Part shown: positions 56,577 to 64,000 of the stretch, one piece after another
Numbering within the stretch: the stretch's first letter is position 1
Layout: every line of letters starts with the position of its first letter
Notes under the pieces: generated by a model
The model's database searches: none
What the model was told of the DNA's origin: nothing
The model's input: only the letters and a program-made list of their open reading frames with translations
Assembly (NCBI RefSeq): GCF_035917275.1
Contig: NZ_CP108508.1
Coordinates: 6,758,001-6,822,000 of the forward strand
Direction: 5' to 3'
Length of the DNA stretch: 64,000 bases
Source: Streptomyces sp. NBC_01237
Lineage (GTDB): Bacteria; Actinomycetota; Actinomycetes; Streptomycetales; Streptomycetaceae
Position numbers and translations under genes: made by a program

Positions 56577-57236
56577 ATGGCACGACCGCAGCGCATTGTC
56601 CTCGTCCGGCACGGCGAGTCCGAGGGCAATGCCGATGACACGGTGTACGAGCGGGAGCCCGACCATGCGCTGAGGCTCACCGCCGCGGGGCTGCGACAGG
56701 CCAGGGAGACGGGGGTCCGGCTGCGTGATCTGTTCGAGGGGGAGCGGGTGAGCGTCTATGTATCGCCCTACCGCCGGACGCACGAGACGTTCAGGTCGTT
56801 CGGCCTGGATCTCGACCGGGTGCGGGTCCGGGAGGAGCCGCGGCTGCGCGAACAGGACTGGGGGAACTGGCAGGACCGGGAGGACGTGCGGCTGCAGAAG
56901 GCGTACCGGGACGCCTACGGCCACTTCTTCTACCGCTTCGCCCAGGGTGAGTCCGGTGCCGATGTGTACGACCGGGTCGGGGCTTTCCTGGAGAGCCTGT
57001 ACCGCAGTTTCGAGGACCCCGGTCATCCGGAGAATGTCCTGCTGGTCACCCACGGGCTGACCATGAGGCTCTTCTGTATGCGCTGGTTCCACTGGTCGGT
57101 GGCGGAGTTCGAGTCACTGTCCAACCCCGGGAATGCCGAGACGCGGACGCTGCTGCTCGGTGAGGACGGCCGCTACACGCTTGACCGGCCATTTGTGCGC
57201 TGGCGCACCCCCGAGCCGTACGGCATCACCGGATAG
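56577..57236 (+). CDS. Histidine phosphatase family protein
   Basis: Phosphoglycerate-mutase-like phosphatase of 219 residues. The RHGE motif with phospho-accepting His is at 11-14, SPYRRTHETF near 62, the proton-donor region REQDWGNWQ near 90 and the second His in VLLVTHGLTMRLF near 160. ATG 56577, 25 bases after the ABC-F stop, so possibly cotranscribed. Substrate unknown. Confidence 0.88.
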   Translation: MARPQRIVLVRHGESEGNADDTVYEREPDHALRLTAAGLRQARETGVRLRDLFEGERVSVYVSPYRRTHETFRSFGLDLDRVRVREEPRLREQDWGNWQDREDVRLQKAYRDAYGHFFYRFAQGESGADVYDRVGAFLESLYRSFEDPGHPENVLLVTHGLTMRLFCMRWFHWSVAEFESLSNPGNAETRTLLLGEDGRYTLDRPFVRWRTPEPYGITG

Positions 57237-57248
57237 AGTGGCAGAGCG

Positions 57249-58157
57249 ATGACCGCTGATTCTGCTTCCGACCGGCGCTTCGAACGCGCCCTGGCCAGCC
57301 TGCGTGGGCTGTCCGTGGGAGACGCCCTGGGCTCCCAGTTCTTCGTCCCGGCCAACTACCCACTGCTGAAACAACGCTCCCTGCCGCCCGGCCCGTGGCA
57401 GTGGACCGACGACACCGAAATGGCCTGCTCGGTCGTGGCCGTTCTCGCGGCGCACGACCGCATCGATCAGGACGCCCTCGCGCACTCCTTCGCCGAGCAC
57501 CACGATTTCGACCGGGGCTACGGACCGGCGGTGAACCGACTGCTCAGGCTGGTGCGGGAGGGCGGCGACTGGCGAGCGCTGGCGTCCGCGCTGTTCCAGG
57601 GCCAGGGGTCCTGGGGCAATGGCTCGGCGATGCGCATCGCGCCGCTCGGAGCCTGGTACGCGGGCGACCCGGAGCAGGCCACGCACCAGGCCGAGATCTC
57701 CTCGTACACCACGCACCAGCACCGCGAGGCTGTCGTGGGAGCGATGGCCGTGGCCGCGGCCGCCTCGCTGGCCGCCACCCCGGGAGGCGCCCCGACCCCG
57801 GGGGATCTGCTCGACGGTGTCGTCGCGCTCGTCCCGCGCAGTGCTGTCGGTGCTGGCCTGCGCCGGGCGCGCGACATGCTCGACTACCAGGACGCCGGCA
57901 CGGTCGCCGCGGTCCTGGGCAACGGACGCCGCACAAGTGCGCACGACACCGTGCCGTTCGCGCTCTGGTCGGCGGCGCGCAATCTCGGGGACTTCGAGCA
58001 GGCGTTCTGGGAGACGGCCCAAGCGGGCGGTGACGTCGACACGACGTGCGCCATCGCCTGCGGAGTCGTCTCGGCGGGCAACGGCGGTACGCCACCGGCC
58101 GGTTGGCTGGCGCAGACGGAAGACCTTCCGCATTGGGCCGCCCCGGCACACAGCTGA
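57249..58157 (+). CDS. ADP-ribosylglycohydrolase family protein
   Basis: Protein of 302 residues with the DraG/ARH fold. Metal-binding motifs: GDALGS near 24, WTDDTEMA at 52-59 and GGDVDTTCAIACG near 265. Enzymes of this type remove ADP-ribose from proteins or related molecules. ATG 57249 begins 12 bases after the phosphatase stop, suggesting one operon. An adjacent ADP-ribosyltransferase is not seen. Confidence 0.88.
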   Translation: MTADSASDRRFERALASLRGLSVGDALGSQFFVPANYPLLKQRSLPPGPWQWTDDTEMACSVVAVLAAHDRIDQDALAHSFAEHHDFDRGYGPAVNRLLRLVREGGDWRALASALFQGQGSWGNGSAMRIAPLGAWYAGDPEQATHQAEISSYTTHQHREAVVGAMAVAAAASLAATPGGAPTPGDLLDGVVALVPRSAVGAGLRRARDMLDYQDAGTVAAVLGNGRRTSAHDTVPFALWSAARNLGDFEQAFWETAQAGGDVDTTCAIACGVVSAGNGGTPPAGWLAQTEDLPHWAAPAHS

Positions 58158-58373
58158 TGACACACCCGTCGGCGCGGTGCGACCCGCCCCACCGCGCCGA
58201 CTGTCACGGTCCTGCCACAGCATCGTCCTGACCGTCTGGGCACAGGGGGCCGCAGCTACTCTTTCGGCCACGCCGCCCCTCGTCGATCTTGACGGGCGTG
58301 CGCCGAATGAGACACCGGGGCAGGCGCGCCGCCCACTGGCCGCGCGACCGGCCCCCGGTGGGGGAGGGGGCCC

Positions 58374-60161
58374 ATGTCCGATCAACCGTCCGAGGCATCG
58401 AATCCGCCGAACGCGTCCGACGCGTCCCAGGCATCGAGCGCACCGGAAACGTTCCCGCGGGCCGAGGGAGAGGGGGCGGCCGCGCGGGATACGGCCTCCG
58501 TGCTGTCCGAGGCCCCCGCCGCGGTGAAGCCCGAAGTGCTGGTCGCCGGGGGCGCGGGGCCGCTGCCCGCGCCCGCCGACCCGCAGGCGCGGCAGCAGCG
58601 ACGGCGAGCCGGGCCGCATCAGGGCAACCCGTGGCAGCCCGGTCCGAAAACGCCGCGACCGCTGTCCCTGCTGCGCCCCACCGCACCGGCCCCCGTCCGG
58701 GCCGCCACGCTCTGGGCGGTTCTGGCCACCGCACTGCTCAGTTCACTGCTCCTGGGCGACGGTGTCGGGCCGAATCTCCTGATCGTGGCCCTCCCGGCGG
58801 CGCTGGCGGCCTTCTTCGCCGCACAGGCGGTGGGCCGTCGCCCCCGTCCCTGGACCCTGACCTGGGCGGTCGGTGGACTCGCACTCCTCTCCGTCCCGGC
58901 ACTCCGGGACGCGGGCTGGCCGACCTTCTTCGCCGTGGTCTCGGCCATCGCACTGGGTTCGCTCGCCCTGCACGGCAGCCGCAGCTGGCTGGGCGTGCTG
59001 GCCGGCTCAGTGGGGTTGTTCGATTCGATCGTCCCCGGGCTCCAGTGGGGGTGGCGCGGCCTGCGCGACCGGGCCGACGGGCATCGCGGCCGCTGGGGCG
59101 CGGCGCTACGCACCACCGCGGTGGCTGCCGTGCTCCTGATCGTGTTCGGCGCCCTCTTCGCCAGTGCCGACGCCGCTTTCGCCGACCTCCTCGGCAACCT
59201 CACCCCCGACGCGTCCGTCGGCGAGGGCCCCTGGCGGTTCTTCCTGTTCCTGCTGGGCCTAGCCGGTGCCCTGGCCGCCGCGTACACGGCGGCCGCCCCC
59301 GTGCGCTGGGACGGGCTCACCGTCCGCCCGGGAAAGCCCCGCGGAAGGGTCGAGTGGGCGCTGCCGCTCATCGTGCTCAATCTGCTGTTCGCCGCCTTCA
59401 TCGCCCTTCAGCTCACCGTCCTGTTCGGTGGCTACGGCAAGGTGCTGACGGAGACCGGCCCGACCCGCTCCGAGTACGCGCGCCAAGGGTTCTGGCAGCT
59501 GCTCTGGGCCACACTGCTCACCCTCCTGGTGATCGCCCTGGCTCTGCGCTGGGCGCCGCGCGGCGGCAAACGGGACCGCACCCTCGTCCGCAGCGTGCTC
59601 GGCACCCTCTGTGTACTCACCCTTGTCGTCGTGGCGTCCGCGCTGCGCCGCATGGACCTGTACGTCGACGAGTACGGCCTGACCAGGCTCCGGATATCCG
59701 TCGCCGCCGTGGAACTCTGGCTCGGCGTGGTGATGGTCCTGATTCTGGGTGCGGGCGTGTTCGGGGCCAGGATCCTGCCGCGGGCCGTCGCGGTCAGTGC
59801 CGCGGTGGGTGTGCTCGCCTTCGGGCTGCTCTCGCCGGACGCGGTGATCGCGGAGCAGAACGTCCAGCGCCATCGCCAGGACAAGCCGATCGACATCGCC
59901 TACCTCAGGGGCCTCTCGGCCGATGCCGTACCGGCGCTCAACACCCTTCCCGAACCGCTGCGTTCCTGTGCGCTCCAGGAGATTCAGAGCACCTTGGACG
60001 GCTCGGACCCGCCTTGGTACGCCACGAGCTGGGGCGAAGCGCGGGCCAGGGGCATTCTGGAGAAACGGCCGGCGGTCGTCGACGGCCGGGGCTGCTTCGA
60101 CCGGGGCAGCGGCAGCGAGCGCGACGCCAACCGTGAGGACGACTCCTACGACCCGTACTGA
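58374..60161 (+). CDS. DUF4173-type polytopic membrane protein
   Basis: Protein of 595 residues: an acidic and Ala/Pro-rich cytoplasmic N-terminus of about 110 residues, then 10-12 hydrophobic segments (for example [60 protein letters not shown]) and a soluble tail with [13 protein letters not shown]. The [19 protein letters not shown] stretch is a DUF4173/DUF4153 hallmark. ATG 58374. Role unknown. Confidence 0.75.
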   Translation: MSDQPSEASNPPNASDASQASSAPETFPRAEGEGAAARDTASVLSEAPAAVKPEVLVAGGAGPLPAPADPQARQQRRRAGPHQGNPWQPGPKTPRPLSLLRPTAPAPVRAATLWAVLATALLSSLLLGDGVGPNLLIVALPAALAAFFAAQAVGRRPRPWTLTWAVGGLALLSVPALRDAGWPTFFAVVSAIALGSLALHGSRSWLGVLAGSVGLFDSIVPGLQWGWRGLRDRADGHRGRWGAALRTTAVAAVLLIVFGALFASADAAFADLLGNLTPDASVGEGPWRFFLFLLGLAGALAAAYTAAAPVRWDGLTVRPGKPRGRVEWALPLIVLNLLFAAFIALQLTVLFGGYGKVLTETGPTRSEYARQGFWQLLWATLLTLLVIALALRWAPRGGKRDRTLVRSVLGTLCVLTLVVVASALRRMDLYVDEYGLTRLRISVAAVELWLGVVMVLILGAGVFGARILPRAVAVSAAVGVLAFGLLSPDAVIAEQNVQRHRQDKPIDIAYLRGLSADAVPALNTLPEPLRSCALQEIQSTLDGSDPPWYATSWGEARARGILEKRPAVVDGRGCFDRGSGSERDANREDDSYDPY

Positions 60162-60331
60162 TCTCTCCGACCTCATCGATTTCGTTGCTCCGCTCCCGGT
60201 CGCTCCCCGCGCGTAGGCCATCGGTGGAGGCCGGTTCGCCCTGCTCCCAGCGATGCCGCGAGCGGATTCGCGGCGAGCAGGGCGCCCCGGGGTGTTGCTG
60301 CTGTTGCTGTCGGCGTACGCTGGCTGGCGCC

Positions 60332-61042
60332 ATGCCGTACGAACCACCCACGCACACCGTCGAGCGCTCGCTGCGCGCTACCACCGGTGCCAGAACCGTC
60401 GCCGGTGTCGACGAGGTCGGACGCGGAGCGTGGGCCGGTCCCGTCACCGTTTGCGCGGCGGTCACCGGCCTTCGGAAACCGCCCGAAGGGCTCACCGACT
60501 CCAAGTTGCTCACTCCCAGGCGTCGCGCCGAACTGGCCCCGCTGCTCAAGAGCTGGGTCACGGCCTACGGACTCGGTCATGCGTCACCGCAGGAGATCGA
60601 CGATCTCGGAATGACCGCCGCACTGCGGCTCGCCGCGGTGCGGGCCCTCGAAGGGCTCCCGGTACGTCCCGACGCCGTCATCCTCGACGGCAAGCACGAC
60701 TACCTGGGGCAGCCCTGGAAGGTCCGCACCGTGATCAAGGGCGATCAGTCCTGCATCGCGGTCGCGGCGGCATCGGTGATCGCCAAGGTCCACCGCGACA
60801 GGATGATGGCCGAACTGGGCGCGGGATCCGAGGAGTACACAGACTTCGCCTTCGACGCCAACGCGGGATATCCCTCTCCCGTACACAGGGCCGCACTGGA
60901 GGAGCGGGGGCCCACGCCCCAGCACCGCCTCTCCTGGGCGTACCTGGACGCGTTGCCCAGGTGGCAGCACCTGAAGAAGGTCCGTTTTTCCGCCGAGGCG
61001 GCTGCACTGGAAAGCGGGGGCCAGCTCGGCTTCGATTTCTGA
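60332..61042 (+). CDS. rnhB: Ribonuclease HII
   Basis: RNase HII of 236 residues, which removes ribonucleotides from DNA. Catalytic acids D27 and E28 in [13 protein letters not shown], a third Asp in VILDGKHDY near 114 and a fourth in the HRDRMM region near 150. ATG 60332 ([15 protein letters not shown]) is chosen because the DEVGRG motif follows at the usual distance; the upstream in-frame region is Cys/Arg-rich and lacks a ribosome site. Confidence 0.95.
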   Translation: MPYEPPTHTVERSLRATTGARTVAGVDEVGRGAWAGPVTVCAAVTGLRKPPEGLTDSKLLTPRRRAELAPLLKSWVTAYGLGHASPQEIDDLGMTAALRLAAVRALEGLPVRPDAVILDGKHDYLGQPWKVRTVIKGDQSCIAVAAASVIAKVHRDRMMAELGAGSEEYTDFAFDANAGYPSPVHRAALEERGPTPQHRLSWAYLDALPRWQHLKKVRFSAEAAALESGGQLGFDF

Positions 61043-61080
61043 TCGCGCACACGCGCCCACCCCTGACGCCGACTGCGTCG

Positions 61081-61734
61081 GTGTCCGACAGACCACCTTT
61101 CACGCCTCTCATCCCCGAGGAGCCTCAGATTCACGAGAGCGCCCAGGGTCCCCGCGCAACTCCGGCCGCCGGCCGCACCGCGCCGACCCCCCGTCCCGTA
61201 CCAGGTCCGCGTTCCGCGGCCACACCGCGTCCCGGACGTCCGGGCCCCGGCCCCGCGCGGCCCGCGCCTCCCGCGCAGCGCCCGCAGCCCGTACCCGCTC
61301 CCGCCGCCGCCCAGGCCGTGTCGGCGCATCAGGAGAATCGTTCCGCGCCGCAGCTCCAGCTGATCCCGGCCCCGGTCGGCGGCGCACTCGACGCGGCCGA
61401 AGAGGCCGTTGATCTGCTGCTCGAATCCGGACGGGCACCGGGTGACATCCTGGTGCTCACCACCGGCGAGCAGCACCCGTGGGCAGCACATGAACTCTCC
61501 TTCGGAGAGGCCGCCTACTGGGCCCAGCACGACGCCGGCGACGACGTCTTCTTCGCGGCCGCCTCGGCGGCCGACCGTGCCACGTCCCGTCCGGTGGTCG
61601 TCGTCGCGGTCAACGGAGACGTCGATGACGTCGTCGCCCGCGCGCTTCCCGTGGCGCGGGAACGTGCGGACACACTGCTGATCGTCTGCGGAGACCCGCA
61701 GACGATCAACTCCGCGCTCGGCGCGGGCGTCTGA
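61081..61734 (+). CDS. Conserved hypothetical protein
   Basis: Protein of 217 residues. Residues 1-90 are Pro/Ala/Arg-rich and disordered; the C-terminal domain (AEEAVDLLLESGRAPGDILVLTTGEQHPWAAHELSFGE..., then RPVVVVAVNGDVDD and DTLLIVCGDPQTIN) is compact and resembles the C-terminal segment of UvrD-type helicases, without any helicase motif. GTG 61081, 38 bases after rnhB. Function unknown. Confidence 0.6.
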   Translation: MSDRPPFTPLIPEEPQIHESAQGPRATPAAGRTAPTPRPVPGPRSAATPRPGRPGPGPARPAPPAQRPQPVPAPAAAQAVSAHQENRSAPQLQLIPAPVGGALDAAEEAVDLLLESGRAPGDILVLTTGEQHPWAAHELSFGEAAYWAQHDAGDDVFFAAASAADRATSRPVVVVAVNGDVDDVVARALPVARERADTLLIVCGDPQTINSALGAGV

Positions 61735-61747
61735 GACGTCCACCTGA

Positions 61748-61786
61748 GGTTCGCCCGGCTGCCCGAAAGGCGCAGGCGGGCGAACC
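61748..61786. terminator. Stem-loop between convergent hypothetical genes
   Basis: GGTTCGCCCG (61748-61757) pairs with CGGGCGAACC (61777-61786), 10 bp. An adjacent 7-bp hairpin AACCGGA/TCCGGTT (61783-61798) touches the stop of the minus-strand gene. Confidence 0.65.
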
Positions 61787-61797
61787 GGAGTTCCGGT

Positions 61798-62439
61798 TCA
61801 GCGGGCAGCCGTGTGCCGTTGCGCCTCCGCCGCTCCGCCGCCGGTACGCAGCGGGGCCTGACGGTGATCGACAGCGATGTCGGCGAGAGCTGCCGGCCGT
61901 GACAGAGAGCTGGGCCGGCGCCCGCCGCGGCCTTCGCCGAGCACCTGCCATCCGCCGCTGGTCAGCGTGATGTACGCACCGCATCGCAGGCCGTGCAGCG
62001 TGCAGGCGTCCCGAAGACCCCACATCCACGCACCGTCCTCCTCGGTCCAGCGCTCGTCGCCCTCACGGCAGTAGAGCAGCACCGCGGTACGTACGGGGGT
62101 ACGGCGGCGCAGGTCGTGCGGGATGACACGGCGGAGATGGGCCAGCAGCGCGTTGCGGAAGTCCCAGCCGTCCGCGGCCACAGCCGTTCGGCGGACGAAT
62201 GAGGCGCTGGCCGTGAGCCGCTCCTCGTGGTCGAGCACCGCGAGGACAGCGGTGGTAGGCGTCGGGGCGTGCCTGGCGTGCAGGCCACTCACGACCTCGC
62301 GGGGGTTGCGCAGCAGCGGTATGCCCGCCGAGGCCCATTCGGCCGGTTCGAGTATCCGGGCAAGGCGGTTGTCGGAGTCTGCCGAAACCGAAGACGCCGA
62401 CATCGAAGTGGCTGCGGACGGAGCGAATCCGAAGGTCAC
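61798..62439 (-). CDS. Conserved hypothetical protein
   Basis: Soluble protein of 213 residues. Features: NRLARILEPAEWASAGIPLLRNPREVVSGLH near 24-54, PTTAVLAVLDHEERLTASASFVRRT, NALLAHLRRVIPHDLRRRTPVRTAVLLYCREGDERW and YITLTSGGWQVLGEGRGGRR. I recognise no domain. GTG 62439 with GGGAGG 3 bases upstream. The 216 bases between it and the recQ-type gene upstream show nothing else. Confidence 0.6.
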   Translation of the reverse strand: MTFGFAPSAATSMSASSVSADSDNRLARILEPAEWASAGIPLLRNPREVVSGLHARHAPTPTTAVLAVLDHEERLTASASFVRRTAVAADGWDFRNALLAHLRRVIPHDLRRRTPVRTAVLLYCREGDERWTEEDGAWMWGLRDACTLHGLRCGAYITLTSGGWQVLGEGRGGRRPSSLSRPAALADIAVDHRQAPLRTGGGAAEAQRHTAAR

Positions 62440-62655
62440 GGTCCTCCCTTCGCTACGCGCCCACGATGCGGGCAGGGTCGGGTGAGGGCGCGCCGCGGCA
62501 CAGCCCTTCCGGGCCGCGAAAGGACCGTGCGGGGAGCGACTCCAATTCTTCCTGGCGTATCCGCAGGCGGCAACGAGCAATTGCCAAGGCTGACGGGAAT
62601 CAGCCGGAATGACACTGATATCCCTGCCCAGGCCAGGCCCGGATGACGCCACCTG

Positions 62656-64000
62656 TCACGCCTGAACTGCGAGGACCAGCGGAAACACCCCTTCCGCCCC
62701 CGCCCGTCGGAGCAGGCGTGCCGCGACGGCGAGCGTCCAGCCCGTGTCGGAAAGATCGTCCACGAGAAGGACGGGTCCTCCCGCGGATGACAGCGCCGCG
62801 GCCAGCTCGGGCTCGACGACGAGTGCTTCGTGCAGTGCCCGCACCCGCTGTGCGCTGTTGGTCTGCGAGATCCGTACGTCCTCGGCCTCCGGTGCGTACG
62901 CGACGGTTCCGAGCAGGGGCATTCGGCCGACCTCCGCGATACGGCTGCCGAGCGACTGGACGAGCTGCGGCCTGCGGCGCGAGGCGACGGTCACCACGCC
63001 GACCGGCCTCGGGAGGGCGTCGGGTGCCCCGGAGGCCCAGCCACCGGGTCCCCTGGCCCAGTCGGCCAGCACGGTGACGACGGCACTGGCGACATCGTCC
63101 GGGACCACGGAGTCGGGTGCCTGTGCCGCGAGCATGGGGCGCAGCCGGTTGCCCCAGCCGATGTCGGAGAGACGGCCGAGCGCCCGGCCGGTGAAGGACA
63201 GTTCACCCGCGGGGATGCGGCCCTTGAGGTCGACGCCCACGGAGGCCAGGCCGGTGGGCCACATCTTCCGGGGTTCGACCTCGACGCCCGGGCGGCCGAG
63301 CTCGCCCCGGGCGCCGTCGAGGGCGGCGGTGGAGACCTTGTCGTCGAACCGTGCGCCCGCGCAGTTGTCGCAGCGCCCGCAGGCCGTGGCTTCCTCGTCG
63401 TCCAGCTGGCGGCGGAGGAACTCCATGCGGCACCCGGTCGTCGAGGCGTAGTCACGCATGGCCTGCTGCTCGGCGGCCCGCTGCCGGGCGACCCAGGCGT
63501 AGCGCTCGGAGTCGTAGATCCACGGCTCTCCTGTGGAGGTCCAGCCGCCCTTCACCCGCTTGACCGCACCGTCGACGTCCAGCACCTTGAGCATGGTTTC
63601 CAGCCGGGTGCGGCGCAGGTCGACCATCGGTTCCAGCGCGGGCAGCGACACCGGCCGGTCCGCCCGGCCCAGCACATCGAGCGTGCGCCGCACCTGCTCC
63701 TCGGGCGGGAAGGCGACCGAGGCGAAGTACTGCCAGATCGCCTCGTCCTCCTTGCCGGGAAGCAGCAGCACCTCCGCGTGCTCGACGCCACGTCCCGCAC
63801 GTCCGACCTGCTGGTAGTAGGCGATGGGGGAGGAGGGGGAGCCCAGGTGCACGACGAAGCCCAGGTCGGGCTTGTCGAATCCCATGCCGAGCGCGGAGGT
63901 GGCGACCAGGGCCTTGACCCGGTTGGCCAGCAGATCGTCCTCGGCCTGCTGGCGGTCGGCGTTCTCGGTCCGCCCCGTGTAGGAAGCGACCGTATGGCCG
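62656..64000 (-). CDS. RecQ-family helicase with C-terminal PRTase-like domain, N-terminus outside window
   Basis: C-terminal 448 codons of a RecQ-type DNA helicase; the gene begins beyond base 64000. Reading leftwards: the second RecA-like domain with SALGMGFDKPDLGFVVHLG and YYQQVGRAGRG, a zinc module with ACGRCDNC (near 63350), a winged-helix/PRTase linker region, and a final domain of about 130 residues ending in GPVLLVDDLSDTGWTLAVAARLLRRAGA, which has the PRPP-loop pattern of phosphoribosyltransferases. It probably acts in DNA repair. Confidence 0.88.
   Translation of the reverse strand, partial: GHTVASYTGRTENADRQQAEDDLLANRVKALVATSALGMGFDKPDLGFVVHLGSPSSPIAYYQQVGRAGRGVEHAEVLLLPGKEDEAIWQYFASVAFPPEEQVRRTLDVLGRADRPVSLPALEPMVDLRRTRLETMLKVLDVDGAVKRVKGGWTSTGEPWIYDSERYAWVARQRAAEQQAMRDYASTTGCRMEFLRRQLDDEEATACGRCDNCAGARFDDKVSTAALDGARGELGRPGVEVEPRKMWPTGLASVGVDLKGRIPAGELSFTGRALGRLSDIGWGNRLRPMLAAQAPDSVVPDDVASAVVTVLADWARGPGGWASGAPDALPRPVGVVTVASRRRPQLVQSLGSRIAEVGRMPLLGTVAYAPEAEDVRISQTNSAQRVRALHEALVVEPELAAALSSAGGPVLLVDDLSDTGWTLAVAARLLRRAGAEGVFPLVLAVQA

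Overview
The window is high-GC actinobacterial DNA (strong G/C third-position bias, many GTG starts, ATGA/GTGA gene overlaps, GGAGG ribosome sites) and reads as a Streptomyces chromosome core region. From memory, the order recA-recX, gluDCBA facing gluRK, miaB, miaA, dapF, rshA, hflX, an NIS siderophore locus, lexA, nrdR-nrdJ matches the S. coelicolor SCO576x-SCO581x neighbourhood. I see no rRNA, tRNA, insertion sequence, prophage or CRISPR array.

Layout. 1-6.8 kb: the 5' part of an Lhr-like helicase gene, an AraC-type regulator followed by an AzlCD amino-acid exporter pair, a toroid-fold protein of unknown role, DUF3046 and an AI-2E/PerM-family membrane protein. 6.8-9.9 kb: an SDR oxidoreductase and recA-recX behind a LexA-type box. 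10-14.5 kb: a DUF6197-like gene divergent from an ArsR-like regulator that is translationally coupled to a large FtsX-type permease with no ATPase next to it. 14.5-17.5 kb: a cysteine dioxygenase-rhodanese operon behind a Cys-rich leader peptide, and a flavin monooxygenase. 17.6-24.8 kb: the glutamate ABC importer gluABCD, the divergent two-component system gluRK and an orphan TAXI-type binding protein. 24.9-36.1 kb: tRNA modification (miaB, miaA), dapF, a RelA/SpoT homologue with an unusual synthetase domain, a secreted M1 peptidase and hflX. 36.2-39 kb: two paralogous serine-protease lipoproteins. 39.2-45.3 kb: a four-gene NIS siderophore operon (aminotransferase, synthetase, acyltransferase, synthetase). 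45.4-52.4 kb: a DinG-like helicase, lexA, and nrdR-nrdJ behind paired NrdR boxes. 52.7-64 kb: a TerD-like protein, a YdbC-like protein, a divergent TetR/ABC-F pair, a histidine phosphatase, an ADP-ribosylglycohydrolase, a DUF4173 membrane protein, rnhB, two hypotheticals and a RecQ helicase fused to a phosphoribosyltransferase-like domain, cut by the window end.

Several local regulatory circuits are readable: LexA boxes at recA and lexA; tandem NrdR boxes; a perfect 20-bp palindrome before the ArsR-like gene; inverted ATGCRAC/GTTGCAT sites between tetR and the ABC-F gene; five 10-bp-phased heptamers between gluA and gluR; and a sulfur-type leader peptide before the cysteine dioxygenase gene. 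The best candidates for something new are the siderophore operon, which keeps the rhizobactin-type order but lacks the decarboxylase and N-hydroxylase genes; the phased repeats at gluR with the neighbouring orphan TAXI protein; the leader peptide; and a recurring duplication of stop-codon-spanning gene ends.
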